Positions 49,920-58,403 of a stretch of DNA of 64,000 bases are shown piece after piece; positions within the stretch are counted from its first letter, which is position 1; every line of letters begins with the position of its first letter. Source of the DNA: Bacteroidia bacterium (GTDB taxonomy: Bacteria; Bacteroidota; Bacteroidia; CAIKAF01); the NCBI GenBank assembly GCA_016742095.1, contig JACVCJ010000011.1, positions 1-64,000 on the forward strand. Direction: 5' to 3'. A program made the translations under genes and the position numbers. Below the pieces are notes generated by a model. That model made no database searches and was not told the origin of the DNA. It saw nothing but the letters and a program-made list of their open reading frames with translations.

Positions 49920-50468
49920 TTATTTTGTTGTTTCGTTGTACTCTTCCACCACCTTGTACGCTTCTTCGAGCTTGGTGCCTTCCAGCTTTTGTACCAGGGC
50001 CGGCTGGGCCGACAGTACTTCGCCGAGTTTTTTCTTGTAGTTCATTTTGGTCAGTGCCAGCAGTTCGCCTTTATCGTCCTTTATGTAAAACTCGCTGATC
50101 CAGCGGGTCTGGTTCATGGCATAGATCTCGTACTGGTATTCGTACATGGTCACTTTACCGGAGGCCTTGCGGTAGAAAAAGCCGTAATCGCCCTCGGTAT
50201 TTCCCGGTATGGCAAAAGCGTCGAATTCCATTTCGCCGGCCTTTACATATTTTGTCTTCTTGGGCGCAAAGGTACGCGTGCTTTCATCTTCGAAGCGCAT
50301 CTGGAAACTGGTACGGAAATTACCGTTCTTTTTCATCACCACCAGGTTGCCTTTTATGGTATCGCCATCTACGGTCACGGCGTATCCCGGCAGCGGGTCG
50401 CCCGGGTTCTGGGCAAGTATGTTCAGAGAGAGAAATAATCCGAGTACAGGGACTAAAACGTGTTTCAT
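49920..50468 (-). CDS. secreted protein of unknown function
   Basis: A 182-residue exported protein (signal MKHVLVPVLGLFLSLNILAQ). The mature part starts NPGDPLPGYAVTVDGDTIKGNLVV, a motif also seen in other exported Bacteroidota proteins of beta-rich fold, and ends with a helical stretch ALVQKLEGTKLEEAYKVVEEYNETTK. Only methionines and no cysteines occur in the mature part. It appears monocistronic: a terminator sits at its 3' end and 89 bases precede its start. No family recognised. Confidence 0.75.
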   Translation of the reverse strand: MKHVLVPVLGLFLSLNILAQNPGDPLPGYAVTVDGDTIKGNLVVMKKNGNFRTSFQMRFEDESTRTFAPKKTKYVKAGEMEFDAFAIPGNTEGDYGFFYRKASGKVTMYEYQYEIYAMNQTRWISEFYIKDDKGELLALTKMNYKKKLGEVLSAQPALVQKLEGTKLEEAYKVVEEYNETTK

Positions 50469-50557
50469 AGTGTTTTAATAGTTTGCTTCCTTTTTACAGG
50501 ACAAAATACAAATATTGAGCCAAAACGCTAAATTAATTTATTGTTTTCTGCGGGTAT

Positions 50558-51535
50558 TTATTCGTTGTATAACACATCAAGCACCACAGTGCCAACGGCA
50601 TGCAGTGTATTTTTATCGATAATTTTCATATTATCGTTCTGGGTATGCCAGTGTGCGCCAAAGCCGCCCTGGGAACCGTTGAAACGGCTATAGTTTATAA
50701 TGTCGATGGCCGGAATGCCCGACAGCGTGGATACGTAGTAATGATCGTCGAGCACTCCCGGAACGTCTTCCATGAGGAAATAGGACGAATATCCCGTACG
50801 CGCGGCGGCATTCCAGACCTTGTTCACATAGGCGGCGGCGTATTGCGTGCTGAACCCTTCGCGGCAGAAACGGGCGCCTGCGGCTCCCACCATATCGAGG
50901 TTGATGGCGAAATAAGGCTTGTATTTGCCGGGGAAATTGCGTGCCCAGTGCTGTGAACCGAGGCAGTACGAATCGTTCATCGTAGGATTGCCCCAGTCCT
51001 CGGAGTCGAACAGTACGATGTCCACACCGATGTTCTGCAGGGGGCTGGACTTCAGCACACGGGCTATTTCCAGGAGTACGCCCACGCCGCTGCCCCCGTC
51101 GTCGGCACCGTCGAAGGTCTTGGAAGGTGTGGCCGGGTCTTCATCACTGAAGGGACGTGTGTCCCAGTGGGCCGATAACATAACGCGGCGGGCATGCTGC
51201 GGCCCGAAATACGCGTGTATATTTTTCGATTCCAGGTCCTTGCCGTCCCATGTGCGCAGGGTAGCAGCCTGTACATAGGTACTGTCGGCATATCGGGCCA
51301 GTTCCTTCAGCAGCCAGTCGGCACATTTGTCGTGTGCGGCCGTATTGGGGATACGCGGGCCGAAGCTCACCTGTTTTTCTACAAAATAGTAGGCCGAATC
51401 GGCGTTAAAGCCGGGCGCCTGTTTATGCGGTACTTCCTGCACCACCGGTTTATCGGGCGTTTCTTTAGGCTTTTTGGGACCGCAGGCGCTCAGCAGCGCC
51501 AGTCCCAGTAAACCCGTGTAATATATTTTTTTCAT
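50558..51535 (-). CDS. M28-family peptidase lipoprotein (glutaminyl cyclase-like)
   Basis: A 325-residue lipoprotein (MKKIYYTGLLGLALLSAC, Cys18) of the M28 zinc peptidase family. The zinc-site stretches are LSAHWDTRPFSDEDP (near residue 120), DGADDGGSGVGVLLEIARVL (near 145), LFDSEDWG and HTQNDNMKII near the end. The single-zinc AHWDTR form resembles glutaminyl-peptide cyclotransferases, which make N-terminal pyroglutamate on exported proteins. ATG 51535 is chosen; the TTG at 51541 lies inside the cysS stop region. It follows cysS with only two bases between them. Confidence 0.88.
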   Translation of the reverse strand: MKKIYYTGLLGLALLSACGPKKPKETPDKPVVQEVPHKQAPGFNADSAYYFVEKQVSFGPRIPNTAAHDKCADWLLKELARYADSTYVQAATLRTWDGKDLESKNIHAYFGPQHARRVMLSAHWDTRPFSDEDPATPSKTFDGADDGGSGVGVLLEIARVLKSSPLQNIGVDIVLFDSEDWGNPTMNDSYCLGSQHWARNFPGKYKPYFAINLDMVGAAGARFCREGFSTQYAAAYVNKVWNAAARTGYSSYFLMEDVPGVLDDHYYVSTLSGIPAIDIINYSRFNGSQGGFGAHWHTQNDNMKIIDKNTLHAVGTVVLDVLYNE

Positions 51536-51537
51536 GT

Positions 51538-53031
51538 TCAATCGTTCTTTTCCCAGGTGGTGCCTTCTTTCCCGTCTTTCAGCTGTATGCCGCTGCCGAT
51601 GAGGCGGTCGCGGATCAGGTCCGAGGTACCGAAATCCTTGCGGAGACGGGCCTCTGCGCGCAGGTCGATGATCAGCTGCATGGCGCTGTCGAGCAGGCGG
51701 GCCTGTTCATTGCCCTGTTGTTCTTCTTCGTTGAGCAGTCCGAATACGTTCTGTACAAAATCGGGCAGCCATTGCTGTATCATTTCGAGGTGCGCCGCAC
51801 TGATCTGTTCTTTTTGTTCGTGTACTGAATTGATGCGTTTCACGGCTTCGAAGATATGCGCCAGGGCCACGGGACTGTTCAGATCATCGTCCATGGCGGC
51901 CAGCACATCGGCCCGGAACGCATCCCAGTCAAAATCGGAACTGTTGCCGCTTTTCAGGCCCGGCAGCAGGTTCAGCGCGCTCATCAGGCGTTTGTAACCT
52001 TTTTCGGCGGCCTGCAGCCCCGCATTGGTAAAATCGAGCGTACTGCGGTAATGCGCCTGCAGCATGAAAAAGCGCACCGTCATCGGACTATAGGGCTGTT
52101 CCAGCAGCGGGTGATCGCCGGCAAAAAGCTGTTCGGGCAAAAAGGCATTGCCTTCGCTCTTGCCCATGCGTTTGCCGTTCACCGTAAGCATGTTGCCGTG
52201 CATCCAGTAACGTGCGCCGCCTTTGGAGCAGCAGGCGTTGTTCTGGGCTATTTCGGCCTCGTGGTGCGGAAATTTCAGGTCCATTCCGCCGCCGTGGATG
52301 TCAAATTCTTCGCCCAGGTATTTGGTGCTCATTACGGAACATTCCAGGTGCCAGCCGGGAAAACCTTCGCCCCAGGGAGATACCCAGCGCATAATGTGAT
52401 TCGGCGAAGCTTTTTTCCAGATGGCAAAATCGGCCGGGTTCCGTTTTTCGTCCTGGCCTTCCAGGGTACGTTTTTCGTTACCGGCACCCGCAATGAGTTC
52501 TTCTACGATACGCCCGGAAAGTTTACCGTAGTTCTTATATTTTTCGTGGTACTTTTCTACGTCGAAATACACAGAACCGTTCACTTCGTAAGCCAGCCCG
52601 GTAGCGAGTATCTGCTTCACCATTTCGATCTGCTCCACGATATGGCCCGTGGCCGTAGGTTCAATACTGGGCGGCAGGGCATTGAGCAGGCGCATCACAT
52701 TGCGGAAACCCACGGTGTAGCGCTGCACGATCTCCATCGGCTCCAGCTTTTCGAGCCGGGCCTTTTTGGCGATCTTGTCCTCCCCTTCGTCGGCATCGTT
52801 CTCCAGGTGGCCGGCGTCGGTAATATTGCGTACATAGCGCACTTTGTAGCCCAGGAAGCGGAGATAGCGGTACAGCAGGTCGAAGGTAAGAAAGGTGCGG
52901 CAGTTACCGAGATGCACGTCACTGTACACGGTAGGACCGCACACATACAATCCTACAAAAGGCGGCGTAAGCGCCTCAAACTTTTCTTTCTGACCGGTGT
53001 AACTGTTGTACACATACAGGGTGCTGCTCAT
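51538..53031 (-). CDS. cysS: cysteinyl-tRNA synthetase
   Basis: A class I synthetase that charges tRNA-Cys. The 497-residue protein has the zinc/ATP-binding [21 protein letters not shown] (HIGH motif as HLGN), the [37 protein letters not shown] region (KMSKS motif as RMGKS) and the DALR helical anticodon domain at the end. It starts with the family [18 protein letters not shown]. Upstream of the peptidase lipoprotein gene on the same strand. Confidence 0.96.
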   Translation of the reverse strand: MSSTLYVYNSYTGQKEKFEALTPPFVGLYVCGPTVYSDVHLGNCRTFLTFDLLYRYLRFLGYKVRYVRNITDAGHLENDADEGEDKIAKKARLEKLEPMEIVQRYTVGFRNVMRLLNALPPSIEPTATGHIVEQIEMVKQILATGLAYEVNGSVYFDVEKYHEKYKNYGKLSGRIVEELIAGAGNEKRTLEGQDEKRNPADFAIWKKASPNHIMRWVSPWGEGFPGWHLECSVMSTKYLGEEFDIHGGGMDLKFPHHEAEIAQNNACCSKGGARYWMHGNMLTVNGKRMGKSEGNAFLPEQLFAGDHPLLEQPYSPMTVRFFMLQAHYRSTLDFTNAGLQAAEKGYKRLMSALNLLPGLKSGNSSDFDWDAFRADVLAAMDDDLNSPVALAHIFEAVKRINSVHEQKEQISAAHLEMIQQWLPDFVQNVFGLLNEEEQQGNEQARLLDSAMQLIIDLRAEARLRKDFGTSDLIRDRLIGSGIQLKDGKEGTTWEKND

Positions 53032-53081
53032 ACGTTCTGTTTTCTGCCCCGAAAATACACAAAAAGCGCTGTTTTTTCAAT

Positions 53082-53108
53082 AAAAAAAGGCGACACGCGC
53101 CGCCTTTT
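53082..53108 (-). terminator. terminator of the T9SS-tagged esterase gene
   Basis: On the minus strand AAAAGGCG and CGCCTTTT pair around an 8-base loop and continue into TTTA. It lies 22 bases after the stop of the esterase gene at 53130 and before cysS. Confidence 0.75.
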
Positions 53109-53129
53109 ACATCAAATATGTGTGATCTG

Positions 53130-54359
53130 TCAGTGTTGTACGATCAGTTTTTTGCTGGCCGATTTACCGTTGCCGCTCACTTTGATCCAGTAGATACCGG
53201 ACGCAAAACGGGCGGTCTCGTTCAGCTGCAGCATGTACTGGCCGGCCTGTACTTCGTTGTTGTACACCACGGCGCCCAGGGCGTTCACGATCATTACCTG
53301 CATGCCGCTTTTGTTATCGGGCAGGTCCAGGAATACGCTTCCGTCGGCCGGGTTCGGGTACAGGCTGATGAAAAGCTGACCGGGATTTGCGGCTTCGTAC
53401 AGGTGTTTTACGCAGAGCTGGTCTTCCAGGAAATCGTCTACGATCTGTGTGGTGGAATCCGTCTGGGCGGCACTGGTCCAGAACTCGCAGTGTCCGCGGC
53501 CCGGATAGGTAAGCAGCGGGTTATCGATGCCTACGTTCAGAGCACGTATATGGAGGGTGCCGCTGCCGCTGATCTCGGTAATGGGCATACCGGGGAAAGG
53601 CTCGGCAAAATCGGTACCGTAAGGCACCACGTCATCGGCGGTACCGTGTACGCTCACAAAAGGCTGATCGCCCGTTTCGAGCAGGAAAGAATCTTTCAGG
53701 GCGCCGCAGTAGTTGATAACGGCCTGGGGCACGGAAGAAAAGCCCGGGTTACCGCTGGAACCGTAAAATCCGCCGTCGCCGTTCTGATCGATGGCCGCAG
53801 GCAGTTTAGCGGGTGAATCCATATAGGCCGTATGCATCGACAGGATGGAACCGGCACTGATGCCACCCACGATGATGAGGTCCGGGTTTATTTTATACGG
53901 GTCGCCGTTCTCCGCTACCGATCTGCGCAGGAAGCGGATGAGGGCCATCTGGTCATGCACGGATTTGTACACGTGGTTCAGGAAAGTGGCCTCCAGGTCG
54001 GTGGAAGCGGCGATCTCGGCAAACTGCAGCAGGCGGTATTCCATCGAAATGGCTACGTAGCCCATGCGTGCATAGTGACGGCAGAGCGCACGGATGGTGA
54101 TATCTTCCTTGTTCCCGGCCACAAAACTTCCGCCGTGTGCCAGGATGATCACCGGGCGGTCCGTTTCGGCATCCGCGGCGGGCGACCATACGTCAAACTC
54201 CAGCGACTGTCCGCCCGGGGCCTGTCCATAGGTTACGTTAAAGGCAGAATCGAGCGTGGTAAAAATTTCGGTATAATAACGGCCTCCCGTGCAATCCTGT
54301 GACCAGGCCGTAGCCCAGGTGGCTGCAAGGGCAGCGAGCAGCGTAAAAGTTTTTTTCAT
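53130..54359 (-). CDS. carboxylesterase-like protein with T9SS type A sorting domain
   Basis: A 409-residue exported protein (signal MKKTFTLLAALAATWATAWSQ). The alpha/beta hydrolase part has PVIILAHGGSFVAGNKED (oxyanion HGGS near residue 77), nucleophile elbow GGISAGS (near 172) and a His in GRGHCEFW. The last 75 residues form a type A sorting domain (LFISLYPNPADGSVFLDLPDNKSGMQVMIVNALG ... SASKKLIV) that directs it through T9SS to the cell surface. Esterase or lipase action on extracellular substrate is expected. Cys-rich start and a terminator at 53082. Monocistronic. Confidence 0.88.
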   Translation of the reverse strand: MKKTFTLLAALAATWATAWSQDCTGGRYYTEIFTTLDSAFNVTYGQAPGGQSLEFDVWSPAADAETDRPVIILAHGGSFVAGNKEDITIRALCRHYARMGYVAISMEYRLLQFAEIAASTDLEATFLNHVYKSVHDQMALIRFLRRSVAENGDPYKINPDLIIVGGISAGSILSMHTAYMDSPAKLPAAIDQNGDGGFYGSSGNPGFSSVPQAVINYCGALKDSFLLETGDQPFVSVHGTADDVVPYGTDFAEPFPGMPITEISGSGTLHIRALNVGIDNPLLTYPGRGHCEFWTSAAQTDSTTQIVDDFLEDQLCVKHLYEAANPGQLFISLYPNPADGSVFLDLPDNKSGMQVMIVNALGAVVYNNEVQAGQYMLQLNETARFASGIYWIKVSGNGKSASKKLIVQH

Positions 54360-54440
54360 GGTGCTTTTGAATTAATTGATGTTCATTTAATTCAAATTTA
54401 ATATTCACTTTTCATATAAGCGAATATTCCGGCCTGAAAA

Positions 54441-55667
54441 TTAGACCAACATGCCGATACTGCGTACCAATGCCTGGTGGAATGCATCGATCTCGGCGGT
54501 GGTATTGTAAAAAGCGAACGACGCCCGCACCGTACCCGGTATGCCGAAACGCTGCATCAGCGGCTGCGCGCAGTGGTGACCGGTACGTACCGCGATGCCC
54601 TGTTTATCGAGCAGGGTGCCTACATCCAGGTGATGTGCATTGCGTATATTGAACGAAAGTACCGACGCCTTATGTGCAGCCGTGCCCACGGGTATCACTT
54701 CCGGGATCTGTGCCAGGGATTCCGTGGCGTAACTCAGCAGTTCCGTTTCCCGGGCGGCAATAAAGTCGATGCCCAGGCCCTCAATATAGCGGATGGCCTC
54801 GGCCAGGGACAGTGCGCCCTCGATATGCGGGGTACCCGCTTCAAATTTAAAGGGCAGCTCGTTATAGGTGGTCTTTTCGAAGGTGACTTCTTTGATCATT
54901 TCGCCGCCGCCTTCGTAGGGAGGCAGTTTATCGAGCCATTCGGCCCTGCCGTACAGTATACCAAAACCGGTTGCCGCAAATACCTTGTGCCCGGAGAATA
55001 CGAAAAAGTCCGCATCCAGGTCCTGTACGTCCACCCGCAGGTGCTGCGTACTCTGGGCGCCGTCCACCAGCACGGGAATACCCAGGCGGTGGGCATCGGC
55101 GATCATTTCTTTTACGGGGTTTACCGTTCCCAGGGCATTGGACACCTGCACCACGGCCAGTATCTTTACGCGGGGCGTAAGCAGTTTCAGGAATTCTTCG
55201 TAGATAATTTCGCCGCGGTCGTTCAGGGGTATCACCTTCAGTACAGCGCCTGTATATTCACAGGCCATCTGCCAGGGCACAATATTGCTGTGGTGTTCCA
55301 TGCCGCTGATCAGCACTTCGTCGCCCGGTTTCAGAATGGCTCTTGAAAAACCATGCGCCACAATGTTAATGCCGTTCGTGGTGCCTTTGGTAAAAATCAC
55401 CTCGCGGTCTTCCTTTGCATGGATAAAACGTTGGATCACCCGGCGCGATTCCTCGAACGCATCCGTAGCCTGCTGACTCAGCATATGCACGCCGCGGTGC
55501 ACGTTGCTGTTCAGCGTTTCATAATACACACGGGCCGCATCCAGTACGGAGCGGGGTTTCTGAGTGGTGGCCGCATTATCGAAATATATGTAGGGATTTT
55601 TTCCCTGCGTGCGCTGCAGCAGGGGAAAATCAGCGCGTATGCTTTCTATCGTACGTGTGGAGATCAT
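54441..55667 (-). CDS. sufS: cysteine desulfurase SufS
   Basis: SufS removes sulfur from cysteine for Fe-S cluster assembly, with SufE or SufU. The 408-residue class V aminotransferase-fold protein has YIYFDNAATTQKPRSV (27-42), VNxxRG-type NSNVHRGVHML, PLP lysine Lys228 in SGHKVFAATG and active Cys366 in RTGHHCAQPLM. No other suf genes lie near it in the window, so the pathway is dispersed here. ATG 55667 is chosen over an upstream start, as GACCTTTG (55672-55679) is a -7-like element four bases before it. Confidence 0.95.
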   Translation of the reverse strand: MISTRTIESIRADFPLLQRTQGKNPYIYFDNAATTQKPRSVLDAARVYYETLNSNVHRGVHMLSQQATDAFEESRRVIQRFIHAKEDREVIFTKGTTNGINIVAHGFSRAILKPGDEVLISGMEHHSNIVPWQMACEYTGAVLKVIPLNDRGEIIYEEFLKLLTPRVKILAVVQVSNALGTVNPVKEMIADAHRLGIPVLVDGAQSTQHLRVDVQDLDADFFVFSGHKVFAATGFGILYGRAEWLDKLPPYEGGGEMIKEVTFEKTTYNELPFKFEAGTPHIEGALSLAEAIRYIEGLGIDFIAARETELLSYATESLAQIPEVIPVGTAAHKASVLSFNIRNAHHLDVGTLLDKQGIAVRTGHHCAQPLMQRFGIPGTVRASFAFYNTTAEIDAFHQALVRSIGMLV

Positions 55668-55671
55668 AGCG

Positions 55672-55679
55672 CAAAGGTC
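55672..55679 (-). promoter_or_regulatory. -7-like element of sufS, 4 bases from the start
   Basis: Reads GACCTTTG on the minus strand (one mismatch to TAnnTTTG). CGCT separates it from the ATG, exactly as at tsaE. Confidence 0.4.
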
Positions 55680-55717
55680 GTAATAATTACGGTTCAAACG
55701 GCAATAAAATACAGGGC

Positions 55718-56806
55718 TCAGGGATCGTATACCCTACCCTTCCAGCGATATACCGAAAGTACGGAAAACAGCGCCGACACCGGGAAGAACAGAGGCAGCA
55801 GCAGGCTGTACAGCGGCATAAAGAGATACAGTCCCCGCATTCCGCTGCGGCGGGCCAGGAAGCAGAGCAGGATACTTTCCGTGAGCACTTTGGCGCCCAG
55901 CAGGACCAGGCTCCAGGTCCACAGGTCCGGCAGAAAACACAGCCAGAGGTACTGGCTCAGCAGCAGGTAAATGCCCAGCGGCAGCAGCGCGCTGCGTTTC
56001 AGGACCGTGGTCTTGGAGGCCCAGCGTACCCGTTGCGAAATGTACTCCGTCCAGCCGGCAGGGCCTTCGGTATCCACGATCTCGGGCACGAATTTTATGG
56101 CATCTATACCATAGGTACGGCTTACATGCTGCAGCAGGAATATGTCATCGCCGCCCGGGAAACGGAATACGTTCAGGTCGGCTTCCAGGAAAGTGGTACG
56201 GTCCGTGGCCATAACGGCCGCATTATTCAGGAAAGGCACGCGCAGGCGCCAGAAATACACGCCGATGTATACCAGGGCCATAAATTCCGTAGCGGCCCAG
56301 TCTCCTATAAAAAAGCGGTAAGGCCGGTAACGCGGAATGCCCTGCAAAAGGTGTCCCCCGCCCTGCCCGATAAAGTCTGCGGCCCTGCGGGCAAAAGAAA
56401 GCGAAAGCTGCGTATCCGCATCGCAGAAATACAGCACTTCGTTGCGGGCCTGTGCGGCGCCCAGTTTCATGGCGGCCTTTTTGCCCTTCTGTTCCGCAGG
56501 CAGCTGGAGCAGCTGTACGTTCAGTTCCGGGTTCTCCCGGCTGAAAAGGCGTATACGTTCACAGGAAGCGTCTGTGGAATGGTCGTTCACAAAAAGAATT
56601 TCGGCGCCCGTGCCCCGGAATACTTCCAGGGAATGCAGCAGGCGTTCCAGGCGCCCTTCCTCGTTGCGGAAGGGTACAATAACGGTACAGGGCAGTCCGC
56701 TTGCGGAGACGGGGCCTTTATCGCGGAAAAACGCGGCCAGCACTTTCAGGAAGTGAAGCAGCGGAAGCGCCGCCAGCAATGCGCAAAAGATCCAGAACAG
56801 CCCCAT
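55718..56806 (-). CDS. membrane-bound family 2 glycosyltransferase
   Basis: A 362-residue GT2 enzyme. An N-terminal helix (FWIFCALLAALPLLHFLKVL) precedes the GT-A domain: VIVPFRNEEGRLERLLHSL (near 40), FVNDHSTDASCERI, the DAD motif in YFCDADTQLSLSFAR (near 130), and the acceptor site FRFPGGDDIFLLQHV with EYISQRVRWASK (QxxRW). Three C-terminal helices follow. Processive cell-surface polysaccharide or lipid glycosylation is expected. ATG 56806 follows CACATTTG by four bases (CAGT). It shares a 56-bp divergent region with ruvC. Confidence 0.88.
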   Translation of the reverse strand: MGLFWIFCALLAALPLLHFLKVLAAFFRDKGPVSASGLPCTVIVPFRNEEGRLERLLHSLEVFRGTGAEILFVNDHSTDASCERIRLFSRENPELNVQLLQLPAEQKGKKAAMKLGAAQARNEVLYFCDADTQLSLSFARRAADFIGQGGGHLLQGIPRYRPYRFFIGDWAATEFMALVYIGVYFWRLRVPFLNNAAVMATDRTTFLEADLNVFRFPGGDDIFLLQHVSRTYGIDAIKFVPEIVDTEGPAGWTEYISQRVRWASKTTVLKRSALLPLGIYLLLSQYLWLCFLPDLWTWSLVLLGAKVLTESILLCFLARRSGMRGLYLFMPLYSLLLPLFFPVSALFSVLSVYRWKGRVYDP

Positions 56807-56810
56807 ACTG

Positions 56811-56818
56811 CAAATGTG
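56811..56818 (-). promoter_or_regulatory. -7-like element of the glycosyltransferase gene, 4 bases from the start
   Basis: Reads CACATTTG on the minus strand (one mismatch to TAnnTTTG). CAGT separates it from the ATG at 56806. Confidence 0.35.
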
Positions 56819-56848
56819 CGCTTTTTTCGTCAATTGAGAAATGAGCCG

Positions 56849-56856
56849 TACCTTTA
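56849..56856 (+). promoter_or_regulatory. -7-like element of ruvC
   Basis: TACCTTTA differs in the last base from TAnnTTTG and lies six bases before the ATG at 56863. Confidence 0.35.
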
Positions 56857-56862
56857 CCCGGC

Positions 56863-57417
56863 ATGGCAACAGAAAGAGTAATCATGGGCATCGACCCGGG
56901 ATCGAACATCATGGGATTCGGCATCATACGCGTCAACGGCAGTAAGCTGAACCTGGTAGACCTGGGTGTGGTAAAGCAGGGCCGAACGGACGATCATTTC
57001 GAGAAACTGAAGTACATTTTTGCCGAGACCATACGCCTGATCGAGCTGTATACGCCCCATGAGTTTGCCATCGAAGCCCCGTTCTTCGGCAATAACGTAC
57101 AATCCATGCTTAAACTGGGACGCGCACAGGGCGTTGCCATTGCCGCCGCACTGAGCCGGGACCTGCCCGTGGTGGAATATTCGCCGCGCAAGGTAAAACA
57201 GTCGGTGGCCGGCACCGGTTCGGCCTCCAAAGAACAGATCGCGGCCATGTGCGCGCACATATTGCAGACGCCACCCTTCGAGGTAAAGCACCTCGACGCC
57301 ACGGACGGACTTTCGGTAGCCATCTGCCATGCCCTGCAGAACCGGCACGGGGACATAAAAAAAGGCCTCTCCGGATGGGAAGCCTTTTTAAAACAAAATC
57401 CTGACCGTATAAAGTAA
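56863..57417 (+). CDS. ruvC: crossover junction endodeoxyribonuclease RuvC
   Basis: RuvC cuts Holliday junctions with RuvAB. The 184-residue protein starts ATERVIMGIDPGSNIMGFGII (catalytic Asp11), has the second acid in FAIEAPFFGNN (near 70), and the closing HLDATDGLSVAICHAL with acidic residues. It converges with the HIT gene seven bases away and is divergent from the glycosyltransferase. Confidence 0.96.
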   Translation: MATERVIMGIDPGSNIMGFGIIRVNGSKLNLVDLGVVKQGRTDDHFEKLKYIFAETIRLIELYTPHEFAIEAPFFGNNVQSMLKLGRAQGVAIAAALSRDLPVVEYSPRKVKQSVAGTGSASKEQIAAMCAHILQTPPFEVKHLDATDGLSVAICHALQNRHGDIKKGLSGWEAFLKQNPDRIK

Positions 57418-57424
57418 ACCAGCG

Positions 57425-57826
57425 CTATAAAGCCTCGAAGGCAGCTTTGATCTTCCCGGTCAATTCGATCATTTCGGCCTTTTCGGGCGAAAGTTTCGGT
57501 TTTGAAAAATTAATGTCCTGCACGGTGTGTATAGGCACCAGGTGTATGTGCGTGTGGGGTACTTCGAGCCCGATCACGGATACGCCGATGCGCTCGCAGG
57601 GAACTACGGAACGCAGCGCTTTGGCCACTTTCTTCGAAAAGATCATCAGTTCGGCGAGTCCGGCATCGTCCATATCGAAGATGTAATCGGTCTCTTTTTT
57701 CGGCACGACCAGGGTATGACCCATCACCAGCGGAAAAACGTCGAGAAACGCGATAAAATCGGCATTCTCGGCCACGATATACCCGGGGATGTCCCTGTTG
57801 ATTATTTTGGTGAACAGAGTTGCCAT
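57425..57826 (-). CDS. HIT-family nucleotide hydrolase/transferase
   Basis: A 133-residue HIT protein with the histidine triad HTHIHLVPIH (HxHxHxx; residues about 98-107), FTKIINRDIPGYIVAENADFIAFLDVFPLVMGHTLVVPK before it. HINT-like members hydrolyse adenosine phosphoramidates. It is directly downstream of greA with two bases between, so the two form an operon. Substrate not predictable. Confidence 0.93.
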   Translation of the reverse strand: MATLFTKIINRDIPGYIVAENADFIAFLDVFPLVMGHTLVVPKKETDYIFDMDDAGLAELMIFSKKVAKALRSVVPCERIGVSVIGLEVPHTHIHLVPIHTVQDINFSKPKLSPEKAEMIELTGKIKAAFEAL

Positions 57827-57828
57827 GC

Positions 57829-58302
57829 CTATCTGCTGATTTCCACGATTTCGAATTTCATGATACCGGAAGGCACGGTAATTTCCACCTGTTCGCCTTT
57901 GGTTTTACCCAGTATGCCTTTGGCGATGGGTGAATCCACGGAGATCTTTCCTTTTTTCAGGTCGGCTTCGTTCTCCGATACCAGGGTGTATTCCATTTCG
58001 GCTTTGGTAGCCAGGTTGCGGATGCGCACTTTGGAAAGGAGGTAAACTTTATCGCTCTCAATGTCCGATGCTTCAATCACACGACTGTTCCGGATCACTT
58101 CCTGGAGTTTGCTGATCTCGAGCTCCAGGAGGCCCTGGGCATCTTTGGCAGCATCGTATTCGGCGTTTTCCGAGAGGTCGCCCTTTTCGCGGGCTTCCGC
58201 GATCTGCTGTGAGATACGGGGACGTTCAACCTGGATCAGGTTGTTCAGCTTATCCGTTAATTTAGCCAATCCGTCTTTTGTCAGATAATTGATCTTACTC
58301 AT
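57829..58302 (-). CDS. greA: transcription elongation factor GreA
   Basis: GreA stimulates cleavage of backtracked RNA by RNA polymerase. The 157-residue protein has the N-terminal coiled-coil with YLTKDGLAKLTDKLNNL and the acidic tip GDLSENAEYDAAKDAQG (near 40-57), and the C-terminal FKBP-like domain ending SVDSPIAKGILGKTKGEQVEITVPSGIMKFEIVEI. Upstream TATATTTA is a possible -7 element. Two bases precede the HIT gene. Confidence 0.96.
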   Translation of the reverse strand: MSKINYLTKDGLAKLTDKLNNLIQVERPRISQQIAEAREKGDLSENAEYDAAKDAQGLLELEISKLQEVIRNSRVIEASDIESDKVYLLSKVRIRNLATKAEMEYTLVSENEADLKKGKISVDSPIAKGILGKTKGEQVEITVPSGIMKFEIVEISR

Positions 58303-58338
58303 AACAAAATGTTGTGTTCGTTAAATATAAAAAGAAAA

Positions 58339-58361
58339 CAAAAGGCCTTTTGAGCCTTTTG
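58339..58361 (-). terminator. terminator of the PorV-family gene
   Basis: CAAAAGGC (58339-58346) and GCCTTTTG (58354-58361) pair perfectly; on the minus strand the stem is followed by TTTTCTTTTTA. It closes the outer-membrane block upstream of greA. Confidence 0.8.
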
Positions 58362-58403
58362 TTCCATAATAAATACAAAGATAGTAAATGTTTTATTCCT
58401 ATA

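Noticed and set aside
51856-53193. Long plus-strand frame opposite cysS
   Set aside because: Same reason: shadow of cysS.
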